The position numbers and the translations under genes are program-made. DNA of 64,000 nucleotides, taken from positions 7,108,976-7,172,975 of the forward strand of contig NC_134527.1 in NCBI RefSeq assembly GCF_027942865.1. The letters run 5' to 3'. This DNA comes from Odontesthes bonariensis. Lineage: Eukaryota > Chordata > Actinopteri > Atheriniformes > Atherinopsidae. A model generated the notes under the pieces. The model searched no databases. It was given only the letters and a program-made list of their open reading frames with translations, and had not been told where the DNA came from. Below, piece after piece: positions 1-13,003 of the stretch. How positions within the stretch are numbered: position 1 is the first letter of the stretch; each line of letters starts with the position of its first letter.

Positions 1-2038
1 TAAACCTTAAGCCAGATCCGCCCGCTCGAGTTTTCGGATCAATTTCTTTTTCACCGGCATCGCGATCAGCTCGCTCCCTTTCCTTCCTCCCACCAGCAGC
101 AACCAATCACGGTGTTTGCTTTGGGACAGGTAACTATCCATCACGGCCCGGTGACACGTGGGGCGCGCTGGGAGAAGAATAGCTGGTAAATATGACCCCA
201 GCACACTGTTGAAAGAGGCTTAAGTGAAAAGAATGAAGGAGTCGCCGTTTTAAAAGCAGTTACTTTGTAGCAACGAGGATGAGATGCAAAGGGCTCACGA
301 AAAAAATAACTTAACTTGTTTATCAAGGTGAAGATTTCCAGATGGCACGTGCACTCTGCGTATGGCTGAGCATCCCCTCAAACTCTGTGTTGCTGATCTG
401 TTATACGTGTGTGTCTGTTCTCATGTCAGTCTAATCTCACAGAAGTGTCGGGGGGCCCTGCTTGCTCTGTAATGAATGGCAAACGCAGCACACGTTAGGG
501 GAATGTCCTGAGGAGGAAGCAAACGCCAACAGATGGCTTTAAAATGGAGCGATTGAACATCTCACACATGCACTCTGCATGGGCCAGATGAAAGAGACAA
601 AACGAGACAAACGGCCGACGCTCTCTGGTTTGTTCAGGGGCACCGTTTAGCTGCAAGTGTCTCAACTGAAAGAGAGGGTCAAAGAGAAAAAAGACAGGGT
701 GGGCTTTTTAAGTTAACTGTGAGTGTGTGGTGTGGAAGAGCTCCAGGTGTGTCTGCCGAACATTTCTCACCTTCTCTTCACAGTTCCACTCTCCGTTTCA
801 GCTTCTTGTCCAAACTTTGAGTTGCAATACAAGTTATCCAACATTAGAGGCCTGCTCAGCAGTTCGTTTAGCACAGTTTTTGTCTGAGAAGAGAATAATT
901 ACATTGCTTTTTTTTTTCCCCAGCCTCTTGGCACAACTCAAAAGTTATTAGATCATAATTTGAATTCAGCTTAGAGACTATGTCTAAGGGAAAATGATGC
1001 TTTACACCATCAACCTGCACTTGCCAGCGGGTCAGAGTACTTTCAATTGCAATAACATTATCAGCAATCAGCAGTGTATTTAACTCTCGAGGACTCATCA
1101 TACTCTGAACTGCTCAATACACAAGGAACCCCGTGCCTGTGAGTTGTTGTTAATGAAGCTACAATCCAGGCAGTTCAATAACATTCAATACGAAGTGAAC
1201 CTCAGACCACTGCAATGACAGTTGAGTGGGCTGCTGTGCAAACTGGAAACAGAGCTAATGATGCTGGACAACTGAATAATTTAAGGAGCAGATGTTGCAG
1301 TGTTTGCGACAGTTTTCTCCTGCATTCCGGCTCCATCAACTGGGCACACAGCTATTAGCCACACACCGGAAGATGTTTGTGTGAAGTTTAAAGCTGGTTT
1401 GCCCTGGAGCTCTTCTGTACAATGTGCTCCGAGAAATAAACTGCAACAGAAAAGCCAATTAATCAACTGCATCATTAAAAGTCGGTACAAAACAAATACA
1501 GGGAATCCCGTTTGCCCATCGTATTATGGCGTCTAGTAAGACATCCTATTGTTTTTCTCATTACTGCACTCTCACATTTCCCGGGGCGTTTGCAACTTGT
1601 CATTAAAGCAGATGAGAAAATGGAAATGTCTTCTTTTATGCCAGTAGTTTGATGGCGCTTCAGAAGACAAAGTTCTGAGCAGAACCCCGTTTGTTGTCGG
1701 AGCCTCGTGGACTTAATTAGCGCCAAATGCCTCAAGGTTACAGCGGCTCTAAAGTGTTTGTGTTCCTGCGCGCTCTCAGTGTTTCATCCTCTGTATCTGT
1801 ACAAGGCGCACAGCAGAGCAGATCATAAGTTTGCTGTTTCATAACCTTGATTAAAAAACATCCGGAACAAAGAGACTGTGCTCTGAAGAAGAGACAGACT
1901 TTTGTTTGTGCCATTAAAAGAAAAGGTTTTTGAGCTTTCAAATGGCGACTCAGTAACCAACTAGACTGCCACGTGGATCCAGGTACAACAGGTACAACAG
2001 GTAATTGGTATTTGAAGCAGGACTCGGAAAGAGAAACG

Positions 2039-2041
<3 letters not shown>

Positions 2042-2073
<32 letters not shown>
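2042..2073. repeat. Poly-A homopolymer, 32 bp
   Basis: An uninterrupted run of 32 A residues on the plus strand in vav2 intron 1. No AATAAA signal or target-site duplication was recognised around it, so a retroelement tail is possible but not shown. Confidence 0.9.
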
Positions 2074-2076
<3 letters not shown>

Positions 2077-2894
2077 CTTCCTGTTCCTGAATCTGAGCCC
2101 CGGATGCCTCCGTGTTCAATTCTGTCAATTTGCATTAGGTTACATACTTTCTGATTTAAAAAATGGGGCGACTTGTAAATGTTTGAGTATTCGCTCAGAT
2201 GTCCTTAACCAGGGGTAATGTACAAGTACTCAAGTTAAATATTTCAGCAGTCGTTCCTTTGCTGGCTGGAGATGGGAGCCAAGTCTCATTTAATTAATGG
2301 AAGAGGAAGCAGAGACTACAGGAGTGTCAGCAGGGGCACACGGGGCCAGAGGCCTCAAACACTCTGCTGTGCAGTTTCATGGAGCTCCTCCGTGAACAAG
2401 TCCCATCGTCTACCTGTAGTTTCTATAGTTATGTCAGAAATGGGACTTGACAGCTGAACTTCAGCCTCAACCTAACCTCCTCAGGGACTTTAACCAGCAC
2501 ATTTACTATAGCTCACATATTCTGACACCTTTGAGAATGCAAGCGCTGTAAGTGTCACAGATACAGAATGACCTTTCTGCAATTCCAAGATTCCTAATCA
2601 GGAGAAGATTCGTTCAAACTGACTTTAGACTCGTTTTGGGGATCATTTTTTATTACGAGGCAAATTCAGAACAGGCTGTCTCAGTAAATATCGAGACATT
2701 TTGGAGGATAGATTGAGTCTTTGAGCTGTTTGATGATACAGCACCAAAGTCAGAGAACTTCTTTCTAAGAGAAACACACATGCTTTTGTGGTCGTTTTCC
2801 GGAAATGTTCATTTGGGCCAAATTGGAGGATCAACTGCCATTCTTTGGGGCGAAAGGAGAAAGAGGTTGGACCCCCACATTGCCTACAGATTTG

Positions 2895-3063
2895 TTCATT
2901 AGTGTGTGAATGTGTGTTATAGAGAGAAAAAACACTGCCGCCTGCAACATTGCTGGATGTGTTTGTGAGTGGGAATGTGGCTTGTGGTATAAAAGCGCTT
3001 TGAGGGGTAAGCTTGACTAGAAAAGCGTTATGTCAGTACGGTCCATTTACCATTTATCATTTC
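2895..3063 (+). repeat. Teleost interspersed repeat tail
   Basis: The segment has the wording common to a high-copy fish repeat: a GTGTGAATG-type stretch, then 'aaagcgctttgag', then 'gactagaaaagcg', ending in 'ggtccatttaccattta'. I recognise the pattern but cannot assign it securely to a SINE or a LINE 3' end. It abuts a Tc1-like fossil. A repeat-library search would name it. Confidence 0.5.
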
Positions 3064-3139
3064 ATCAAGCAAGCTGCAAGCATGGCCAAAAACCACGAGT
3101 AAAATCTGCAATCATGGCAACCCCTCTGAGCAAGCTTTA

Positions 3140-3570
3140 CTTGTTCAGTCTTTTTCTAACTGTTCTGTCATGAACTTTAACATTGAACATGTTAACTGAG
3201 GCCTGTGGGGTCAGAATGTGTAGCTCTTGGGTTCTTTTTCTCCGAGCGTTGCACAGACTGGGACACGAACTTCTGGAGAGATTGACAGCCGTCTTGAAAG
3301 TTTTCCACTTGTGACTAATCGCTCTCACAGCTGATGTCTTTCCTCCTTGGCATTGTGCCATCACACACCTGATTGCTCCAAAACGGCAAACTGCCAAAAT
3401 GTTTTTGCTCTTATGGAGGTGCTCACACTTGTTGATCATTGACAAATAAAGCGCATTTAACCAACTGCACCTAGCCGCCACTTACCCCGTACATTCCTAC
3501 GGAAGCAATAAAGGTGGACTTAATTTGTTGCACGCTTTGGATTAATTGTTCTTAGATTTTTTTTAAAAAT
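3140..3570 (-). pseudogene. Tc1-like transposase fossil, N-terminal part
   Basis: The minus-strand frame over 3137-3481 contains WKTFKTAVNLSRS followed by QASVNMFNVKVHDRTVRKRLNK-like wording. These are hallmarks of the helix-turn-helix DNA-binding region of fish Tc1-like transposases. The catalytic DDE region is absent, the flanking sequence is out of frame, and the 5' untranslated part (to about 3570) still resembles the family. This is a dead, truncated copy inside vav2 intron 1. It belongs to the same subfamily as the fossils at 23.3-23.8 kb and 63.4-64.0 kb. Confidence 0.75.
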
Positions 3571-6500
3571 TAGGTCGTGCTGACCAGATGTTTTTTCGTT
3601 TTTTTAATCTTAATATGTTCTGCTACATTAAACCATAAAACTGATGACAAATTACTTTCTTCTTGCGTGACTTTTATGAGCATTAGGTTAAAAGTACAAT
3701 CTGTGTCAGCACAACTACTCAATACCGTTAAAAAAGGAAAAAGACTGTTAAAACCACACACACACAGACGAAACAGGATTTCCAGTTGATAATATCACTA
3801 TTAACATGTTGAAATGGCTCGGACATGTAAATTAGCACTTAAATTTGCTTGAAACGCTCCAGAGCAATGACATGCTCTGATGTTCAAAGTGCTCTCATTA
3901 AATGTCAATCAACTGATCGTCCTTATCATTAATAGGGCCTTCAAGTATATTAAGCTTCGTCGACAGCCACGGAAAACAACGTGTCTCAGTGCAGCAGTCA
4001 ACTATTTTGTATGACGTCCACCCAACAAAATCATGACTGAAAGCCCAAAGCCTGGAGCAGCTATGTAGTTATCAATCAAAGCAGTGTTCAGCAACGCTGT
4101 GGACTTCGAAAAGGTTGCCGCTGTGATTACACAAATTCATTTTCAGCATGAGAAAATAAATCAAATTCTGCTGGTCTAAGAGCCAATCACCAGCACCATT
4201 TAGCTGTCTAGTTAGAAGTAAGCTCATTTAACCCAGCAAGCCCTGTAATGATGTCTGAATAGTGCCATCACTCGTCCTGACATTTAGACACAATCAAACA
4301 CCAAAGAGATCCAACAGGTCTGCTCACTGCTTCCAGACCTAAATACACTGCAGCCACACTGGGAGCACATCTCTTATGGGCCATATCATCCCTGTGTAGT
4401 CTACAGTCCTTATTGAGCTTTGCTTTGCATTTTGGGAAGAAAAAAAAAATATATAGTGCTGTTTTAAAAAAATAATGGGAATATTTCATCTTCATTCATA
4501 ACATTCCCAGCCAAGACTTTCATTTGTTCCCCATCTAGATTGGAACACAGATGATCCAGAGAAAGGAGGTGTGGGTGGAGTGTACAGAGAAGAGACGGTG
4601 AACGTGGGAAAGATGAATGTCACCATGCGGCACAATTCATCATCTCAGAAACATTGCTAAGGGATGGTCAGGGAAAATGTCGTTCTCAACTCCCCCTCTC
4701 TTCCACTGTCAAGGTCAAGACACGCTGGAACAACCATGGAAGGAGAGAACTGAAAGAGCATAGCCACAGGCAGGGAGCAGCAGGTCAAACTCAACCCACA
4801 TTTAGGCCCGAAGCTAACATTTATAGCCAGGAAAGTGGAAAGTGCTGGGATGCACTTCATAGCAAAGGACCTGGCCTTTGTAAGGGAGGTGTCTGACGGT
4901 GGGGACAGCTGAGTCTCAGCAGGGAAAGGAAATCTATCATGTGCCAGAAGCCTTGTCGTTGAGTTAATGAATACATGCTGAAGCACACAGGGGATGGCAC
5001 AGACCCAGTTTTACTCTGTCACAAATGGAAATATATAAAGAGCTACAACATCTACAAGAGATGAGGGTCAAATGTGAAGGCTGGTACAAAGTGAGTGTGG
5101 TTGTATGCTATGGCCAAGATAGCAAACTGAATTTATTTTGATGCTGCCATCTGCAATCTCAGTTCACGAGTTTACAATTTCACTGTGTCCCTCCCTGCAG
5201 TGTTCTGAAGAGTATAATAAAAACAATAAGGAAGTAACAAAGTTAAAACAGGGTAAAGTTAGTGTAATAACTTTAAGCTCGAACCAAATCACTGCCCTCA
5301 TCGTTTAGAATAATAAGGAACGAGGAAATAAAGAGATAAAGAAATGCAGTGGCTTAAACACCAGCCAGTAAAGGCAAGTTAATTCAGTGTGAGCTTTTTT
5401 TTTATTATTATTCTTTTCAACTCAATACCTGCATTTATTGTTAGTGAATCGTTTTACACTCTTTTTGCCTGTCAGGTTTTTTAAGCTTAAAACCCAAAAT
5501 CACTCACAGTTTTCCTATGTTTAAATGCTTAGACCTGGATATATTAAGGCAACAATGACATAGCATGTTGAACACAGTACTAAAAGTTATTAAAGGAAAT
5601 GCATACCTGATATAAAACCCAAGTGTATAGTACACTCCTATTTAAATATCACGTGATTCTAAATGGTAAGCTCAGTTTCCACTACCGTAATAACCACAGA
5701 TATACTACCACATCTTTCCAAAATAGTAGCTATGATGAAAAATTTGCATGGTTTTGGGGAAAAATACCCGCGTGTCCGACCGCCGTGTTTTTACATGGCA
5801 GATGGGCCGGCCAGTCCCGTTGAGCGAACAAGAGCAGGAAAGAGAGGAAGTGAAGCAAACATGGTTGAATGAAAAAGGCAAATATAAAAAGCAGAAGTTA
5901 GACAGCTTTATCCCACAGCTCTAATTCTGGCTGCAGCACCTGCACCTCACACTCACATGGGACCAGTTATGCAGAATGATGTGTGACATAAGTTTGGTTC
6001 CGAAAAGTTGAGCTGATAAGACTGCTGAGGGTATTAGAACAGCGTGCGCGCACCAGGAAATACGTCACTTTTGCCATAATCTCGTACATAATCTGCAAGG
6101 CACTAAAATGTGGAATTTATCCTCAAAAGTAGACGGGAGTACCGAAGCGAAGCAACACTTGGGATGTGTAAATTGGTGCGAAAACACACCTTGCACATTG
6201 ACAGCCTGAGGATACACAATACTTAAACCTCTGGTAAGAGTTACAGGGTGTCATGATGAAAATTTGGAGAGGAAAATAACACCTTTTACCCAACTCGGAG
6301 AAAGAAAATTACACTCTTTGAACATCACAGCGAGCACTTGACAACAGAATACGCCCATGCATTCTTCTCAGAAATCAGCAGAGTAATGACAAGAATGCAA
6401 CGCTCGCACAGGGTTTGGTAGGATAACAGTGGGGTGTCCAGACTCCAAGTGCACAGTCTGAGCCAAGCATTGTTGGACTCATCCGAGGTGGGGACGGGTG

Positions 6501-9459
6501 CATTCTGAACTCTCTGTTCTCCTTCCAGATGTTTCTTGTTGTCTGGCTAAGTGGTGAGGAAGGGAAGGAGGGTATTGCACAACTCCTTTACTCCCACTCT
6601 CTCCAACCCACCAAGTGCTGATGCTAAGCAGGAAGCAGGAAGCAGCGAATGTCCCCAGAAACGGAAAGGGGAAAACTTGGATAAACAAGACTAAGAAAGA
6701 CGAATCCAAAGCCAATTCCATTTCACAGGCATGATCACTATTGTTTAGTTGGAAAACAATGTAAATAAAAATAAAAATCAGCTCAGTCATTGTGGTATTA
6801 TGAAAGCAGTATTGCACATAGCACACTGTTTGCCTAACAAGTGGAAGTTACGTTGGTGTCAGTTTTCCTTGACACCATTATACTGTGAGGTGTCCAAGCC
6901 GACTCTCTCTGAATGGTTTGTTACACACAGCCATCTGGGAGGGGAAAGTGCAGGCACTTTCCAAAAATACCTCTCCAAGTAATTGGATTAATTGTTCATC
7001 CATTGAACGGCAACTTTGACCACTCAGATTCAGCGAAGAATGACCAGCACAGCCAGTCTGAAGAGGAGCCGTCGCTGCTCACTGTCACACATAAAACCTG
7101 CCGGCAGCCAGCAGTGACAAAGATGAGGAGAGCATATATTTCGGTGAAAGGTGTTTAATGATTATCTGTTAGACTACATTCAAGTATTCGTAGAGACAAA
7201 TCCTTAAGAATCAAAACCAAGCCAACAAAAGCCAATTACTGAAGAAAAAAAAACAGTGAAATCAGCTGACAAAAGTAGTGAAATTTTATTTCTCGTAAAT
7301 CCGTCTTTACTATTCGTTTTAAAACCAGTATGCAATATTGTTAGGAGGCCATGTAAGCTGGTACATTTCCATCATTAGACACCTGAACAAAGCCAGTTCA
7401 GGTAGGACTTGGATCCATTTCAGAAGTAAATCAGAGAAGATGCATTCGCAATCAATTGAAAATAATGGAAAGAAAAAGTGGCTTCAAACTGGCTAACATC
7501 AGGTTATTTAGTCTTCAGCTGGGGCAGGAGTTAGCACAGGAAGGTTGTTTAGGAACAGGGTTAGTACTGACCCACGACCACGGTGTCCATAAATGCCACC
7601 GGTTGTCACACTCTTTTGTAGTTAATGCTGCTGATGGGGAATAAATTGATGAGTTATGTACGTCAGCGCGAGTGACACGCTCAATTTCACAAGAGAAAGC
7701 TGCTGAAGGCATCCTCTCCATCAGCTTCCCTCTGCCTCCACCTTCGCTTTTCTATCTCTCTTTGTTTTCCACACAAGCCTCCACCATTAATTCTAAATTG
7801 TTTAGCTTTCCTGTCCTCACACTCTGTTGCTTTCATTATGCTAACAGCAAGCTGGTGGCAGCTTGAGTGTTTTCCTTCACCTTTTTTTTTCTTCTAAAAT
7901 GGGATTGAGGATGCTCACCTGCTTTTCCTCCGGCTGCCACTTATGAGAGATTGGTTTTTTAGAAATATCATCAATCAAAGGGAGGACAGCACAACATGCC
8001 AGCGTAACTGAAAAGCGTAGGGACAGTCAATTTTGTCTGAGAGAAGAAAAAAAAAAAACCTCTCCCCGTCCGTCTGAACTGACGAGCGATGACAAATGCT
8101 GAAACGAGCGCAGACTTCAGACACTACATGAGATGGACACTTAGTAAAAAGGCGGTGATAAACAATAGATCAACTCTTCATCTCATGCATAAACCAACAT
8201 TGGAACAAGCACACATGTCCGATCATGGTGCTAAAGTTTGTAGTGTGGATGCTGCATTGCACATGTTTGCATTTACATCGTCAGACCGAGAAACGTTTAA
8301 AGGAGACAAATTATAAATGCATATACATACACATGATACATGATTTCCATTCCACTTCTGCTATTTTTTTTACCCATCCTCCCTAAAGCCTCCCTCTCTT
8401 ATCGCCCCTGTCCAACACAAAGGATTTCTTAAACCGCTAAGAATTCCATAAGGTAACTTCCAGAGCAAATTAAATATTTCTCTGCCATTTGTCGTGCCAG
8501 TTACATTAGTATGCAATGTGGCGGCTTATTTCAGATACATTCATTAAAAAAAAAAAAGAATCCAGAATACTGTTTTCACAGAAATCTGGTTTAAAACCAC
8601 CTGGAATACAAATGAACGTCTGTTAACGCCCGACAAGGTGAATCTATTGTCTCTATATCATCATCCACAGGTTAAAAATGTCGTCCTTCATCCCGGGTTC
8701 GGTCCCGGCTGACTTGACTGTGCTCCGCCTGTCCTTGAACAGGATTCTAGTGCTGAAGGTTACTGGTGTGGTTGGTTTCTTTTTTTTTTTTTTTTTTAAT
8801 CATTTTATACCTCGCAGTGTTATAAGATCTGCTTCTTTTTGCCTCTAATCACTCATCTGGCTAATTTCATACGTGGGAAACGAGATTAAATCCAACAACC
8901 AAATTGAATTTACAGGCCTTCGTTCATACCGAACGGTTTATCGGAGCTGAAAAAAAAAAGCACAACAAACTGATCCGTTGTGATTTTTATTTATTTCTTG
9001 AATCAACAGAAAACTGCAGAAATGCTTTTAAACTCATAATGCAAAGGAATGAGTTGCCCATTTTGCTCATAGGACAGATGCTTACAAGCAGTAGACCTGC
9101 TGTAATCGTTTGATAACTAAAATATTGTTTCTGAAAACAATGCGATGGGTTTAAGGATCCAAAGACCACCGGGAGAAGTTTAATTTAAAAGTCACAAAGC
9201 AGCAAACACTGAGCTAAAGGTGGAGAAAGGGGAAATAATCTCTTCCGCCCTCTGTAACCAACAACACACTGTTCCACTTTGTTTGCATGATTAACGGAAG
9301 ACTGAGCTGTGGAGAAGATCAATACGCACCGTCCCTTTATGGGACCGAGTCGAACACTGTAACCCTACCTTTGTGCCCTTCCTATCCCAGAGCTAATTAT
9401 GTGATATGATCAATACATGTCCGTAATGGGATATTGGTGCTACTTGTGGCGATTCTATG

Positions 9460-9481
9460 AAAAAAAAAAAAAAAAAAAAAA
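9460..9481. repeat. Poly-A homopolymer
   Basis: A run of about 22 A residues on the plus strand followed by a degenerate A-rich stretch (agaaaaag). Low complexity with no associated gene. Confidence 0.85.
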
Positions 9482-9648
9482 GAAAAAGAATCCATGCTCA
9501 TTCTAACACATAAACACGCCTGTTCTGAGCTGCCACCAGGCAGTGACTCTGAGGGGTGCACATTATCTGTTTCTTCTAGAAAAGAGATAGAAGAAGTATG
9601 ACGTTGTTTATCTTACTCCCACCGAAAGAGGCTGCTAATGCATTAAAT

Positions 9649-9675
9649 TGTGTGTGTGTGTGTGTGTGTGTGTGT
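9649..9675. repeat. TG dinucleotide microsatellite
   Basis: About 13 TG units, followed after a T run by a short second TG stretch. It lies in vav2 intron 1 and is likely length-polymorphic. Confidence 0.95.
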
Positions 9676-12224
9676 TTTTGTGTGTGTACAGCTGGGGTTT
9701 GAAATGTCCATGAGTGCGTGTGAGCTTTGGATGCTGCGCCTCTCCCCCAACCCAGATCCTAATCTGTTCCCAACCAAAAGGAAACAGCTACAAGCAGTCT
9801 ATCGCCACGACAACACAGATCAGACTCGCAGCAGCGGCGCTGCTCTGACAAGAGTGCGGCGTGTGACAGGGAAAATGTCATTAGTGGTTGGTGGAGGTCT
9901 GAAAAGAAGAAAAAAAGATAAAGAATAAGAGAACTAGAACTTTCTACTCCAAATTCCAGGTTTTAAGATGTTCTTAGGTCTGGATTGAGGAGAGCTGCAG
10001 GGGAGAGATTCAGCCATCTGGCTCAACACAGCAGAGGCGGGACTGTGGCCTCCTCTCTCATATCTCTGCGGAGTGATGGCGCCCAGCAGAGCATGGCTGG
10101 CACCGGAAAGATTCAGGCGCCATTACGCTGCATGCCCATGTTAATCACCCTCAACAACCGCTCTGCAGATGGAGCCCCTTTAGAAATCAGACGGTGTCCA
10201 TAAGGCTCCATGATCTCTTTGTCAGTCACCAGTGGAATGGCAAAACTGGCAGCATGTTGCCATGGAGGATGAGTTTCCCCAAAGTGTAATGTGTCCCCAG
10301 AGGTTAGTTAGGTAAGATAACTGCGAGAGGATGCCAACAGAAGGATTCCAGTATATGCACGACATTGTCACAGACGCGAGAATTTTAGGCCATTTTTTAG
10401 GCTTGACAATGCTTTTCACTGCCGCAGATTTGCTGTAATCTGCCTCTGCATGACATCACTTAACTCCCTCTCTCTCAGGCGAAAGATTAGGCCAACTCGG
10501 AGTTCCCCACATAAACACAGCACTCGCGTTTCAGACTAAAAGCAATCCCTTAGGAATGCAGAAAGAAGAAAGTCGCGTGAATGCTCCACAGGCTTTAGGT
10601 GGAGCGGTGGTTTAAATGCAGCTGATAAAAATCCGTGGCTCTGGCTCTCAGGACACACTGGCTGAGTCACGCTCGGGCAACTGTAGAATTCTAAATGAAG
10701 GAGATGGAGAAGGACGCAGTGTAGTGCCGTGGAACACTCAATGTCCTTTTGAGCAGAAATCCAGCAGACAGACTGAAGTCTTTATTCCTGCCATAACCTT
10801 CCATATATATGTGCAGCAGAGTCCCATATGTGTGTGTTCTCTATTAACCAACAGTGCCAAAAATCAGCTCCGGCACCACATCTTGTGACACATGTCAGAA
10901 AGAGTAAAAGCAGATGTGAAGTGCAGTTAATGTGTGTAGAAACTCGACAAATAAAAGCCTGTTTGAATTCCAGATTCACTTCCTGTTGTTCATCCCACTC
11001 CAGCGCAGAGCTGCTGCTGCACGTGTGACCATTTATTTGCATCTAATGAATATCGACCACAACTACTACTGGAACCGCTCAACTGCCGTATCATACGTGT
11101 GACCTACTTGACCGTTTCCCCACTTTAGTCTCCACTAATGCTGCCTTGCATTCATTCTGCTGAGCAACACTGTATGCTGTGGCGCTTTTACAGCCTCATA
11201 TTCATTTATTTTACGAGAGCCAACGGCAAGCTGTTAGACGTCATCCCGCTAATGAATGTGAAGCAGAGGCGAGGCCTCGCGTTTCCGCGGCTCTCAGACA
11301 TAAACATCTTCATCTGGAAGGAATATTTCTCTCGTACGACTCAATGTTCTTTTAGCTTCTTGCTCAATTTCATATAAGCAATAACACAGCATGTGTCACG
11401 CGGGGAATGAAATAAAACGTTGTGGAGAAGGTTCGGTGCGAATGTGGGATGAATGCAATAACCATGTTTAAAGAGGTATCAAAGCAGCTTGTGGTGCTAA
11501 AAAATGTTAGAACTGCATTAAACGGGAATAAAAACAGCTCTTCAAATGAAAAGAAACAATCTGCTAACACTTGAGTCGCATGTGCAATTAAATAAAATAG
11601 CACAAAGACAACAAGTGAAATGAGGAAACTACAAGCCTATAGCCTGATCTTTAGTCTCCTCCAGGTTTGTTTATAGGGCAAGTGTGCAGGTCGTCCCTTT
11701 GAGCAATCCTTTTCATAAATCAACGCTACCCAAATGTCCAGTTTGTTGCTCCTGCCGCATGGATTCATTTTAAGAGGATAAATCTCATCTGGCTTATATA
11801 AAATTCTCCTGACTGAAACAGAAGCAGCTGGAAGCTGCACCTAAAGCCTCCTGTGTTGATTTTGTGCTCTTGTTTCTGAGTGATTTCTTTTTTTATGTGG
11901 ACACGGAGACTACTGCGGCTTGATGAGGTTGAAACTACCTCCTGCTGCAAGGCATCTGCCCTACTAAAGCGACCTTGAACAGGACACTGACTCCATACCG
12001 GCCCCGAGAAAATGCTCCTCTTACCTCACGGCGAGCGAAGCTACTCGTGAGCGTTGATGCATCCCTATGTCAGCCTCTCAATGTCAGCCTATATTACAAA
12101 GTGAGACTCATTTCTAAATAAGTTGGTGTGAGCATCATTCCTGTACTTTCAATCTCATCTGTTTTATAGATGGGACAACACTTGTATATTACAACACTTT
12201 TTCTACACATTTCAGGGCAGCATA

Positions 12225-13003
12225 ATGTTTGGGATAATTGGCTTCCCTGGTGTTTGTGATTACTCAGGTGTGTTTCAGTGCTTCATTAGCGCAGGCATAA
12301 GATACTTAGGCTTGCTTCTACGATTTAGAGAATTGCTTCTGCGGTTGCCATTGTTCAACGTGTGGAGAAAAGCTGCGGCAATGAAAGTCAAGGTCGATAT
12401 TATGAGGCTAAAAACCAAGAGTAAAACCATAAGAGACATCGGTCAAACCTTAGGATTACCAAATATCATTGAGAAGATACAATGCGCTGGCGGGCTCTGG
12501 AATCGGAAAGGGACTGGTAAGGCCAAGGAAGAGCTCCAGTGTCTTCAGAGGCAGATGTGTCTTTGTCAGAGACTACTATCCACAGGAAACCTCATGAGCA
12601 GAATCACAGAGGCTACACTACAAGATGCTAACCTCTAGTTAGCCACAAAAACAGGATGGTTAGATTACAGTTTGCCAAAAAGTCCTTCAAGGATTCTGGG
12701 AAAACGTGTTTTAGACAAACAAGAACAAGATGAGCCCGTGTCAGAGAGATGGCAAGAAGGAACTTCCCAAGATCCAAAACACAGCAGCTCCTCTGTTAAA
12801 CATGGTGGTGGGGTGTTATGGCTTGGGCATGTAGGTACTGGCTTATCACTGATGATGGAAACTGCTGATGGCATTTGCACAATGAATTCTGAGGCGTACT
12901 CAAACATCTTATCTGCTCAAGCGTGTGACATATCAACCGCAACATTATTGCAAACACAAACTGAAATGAACAAGCTTCGTGGTTTTACTGTCAACTTGTA
13001 GGA
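12225..13003 (+). pseudogene. Tc1-like transposase fossil, second subfamily
   Basis: On the plus strand, KSKTIRDIGQTLGLPN (about 12.42-12.47 kb) matches the N-terminal helix-turn-helix of a Tc1-like transposase. After frame breaks and a gap, DPKHSSSSVKHGGG and later MNSEAYSNILSAQ (about 12.77-12.92 kb) match the middle of the protein. The C-terminal catalytic Asp/Glu segment is missing. The copy is broken into at least two frames and cannot be active. The wording differs from the 3.1-kb copy, so it represents a separate Tc1 lineage. It lies opposite vav2 in its first intron. Confidence 0.8.

Noticed and set aside
8680..8770. Possible tRNA-derived SINE, from 'gggttcggtcccggc' resembling a B box
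   Set aside because: No A box at the right distance, no cloverleaf and no recognisable SINE body or tail.
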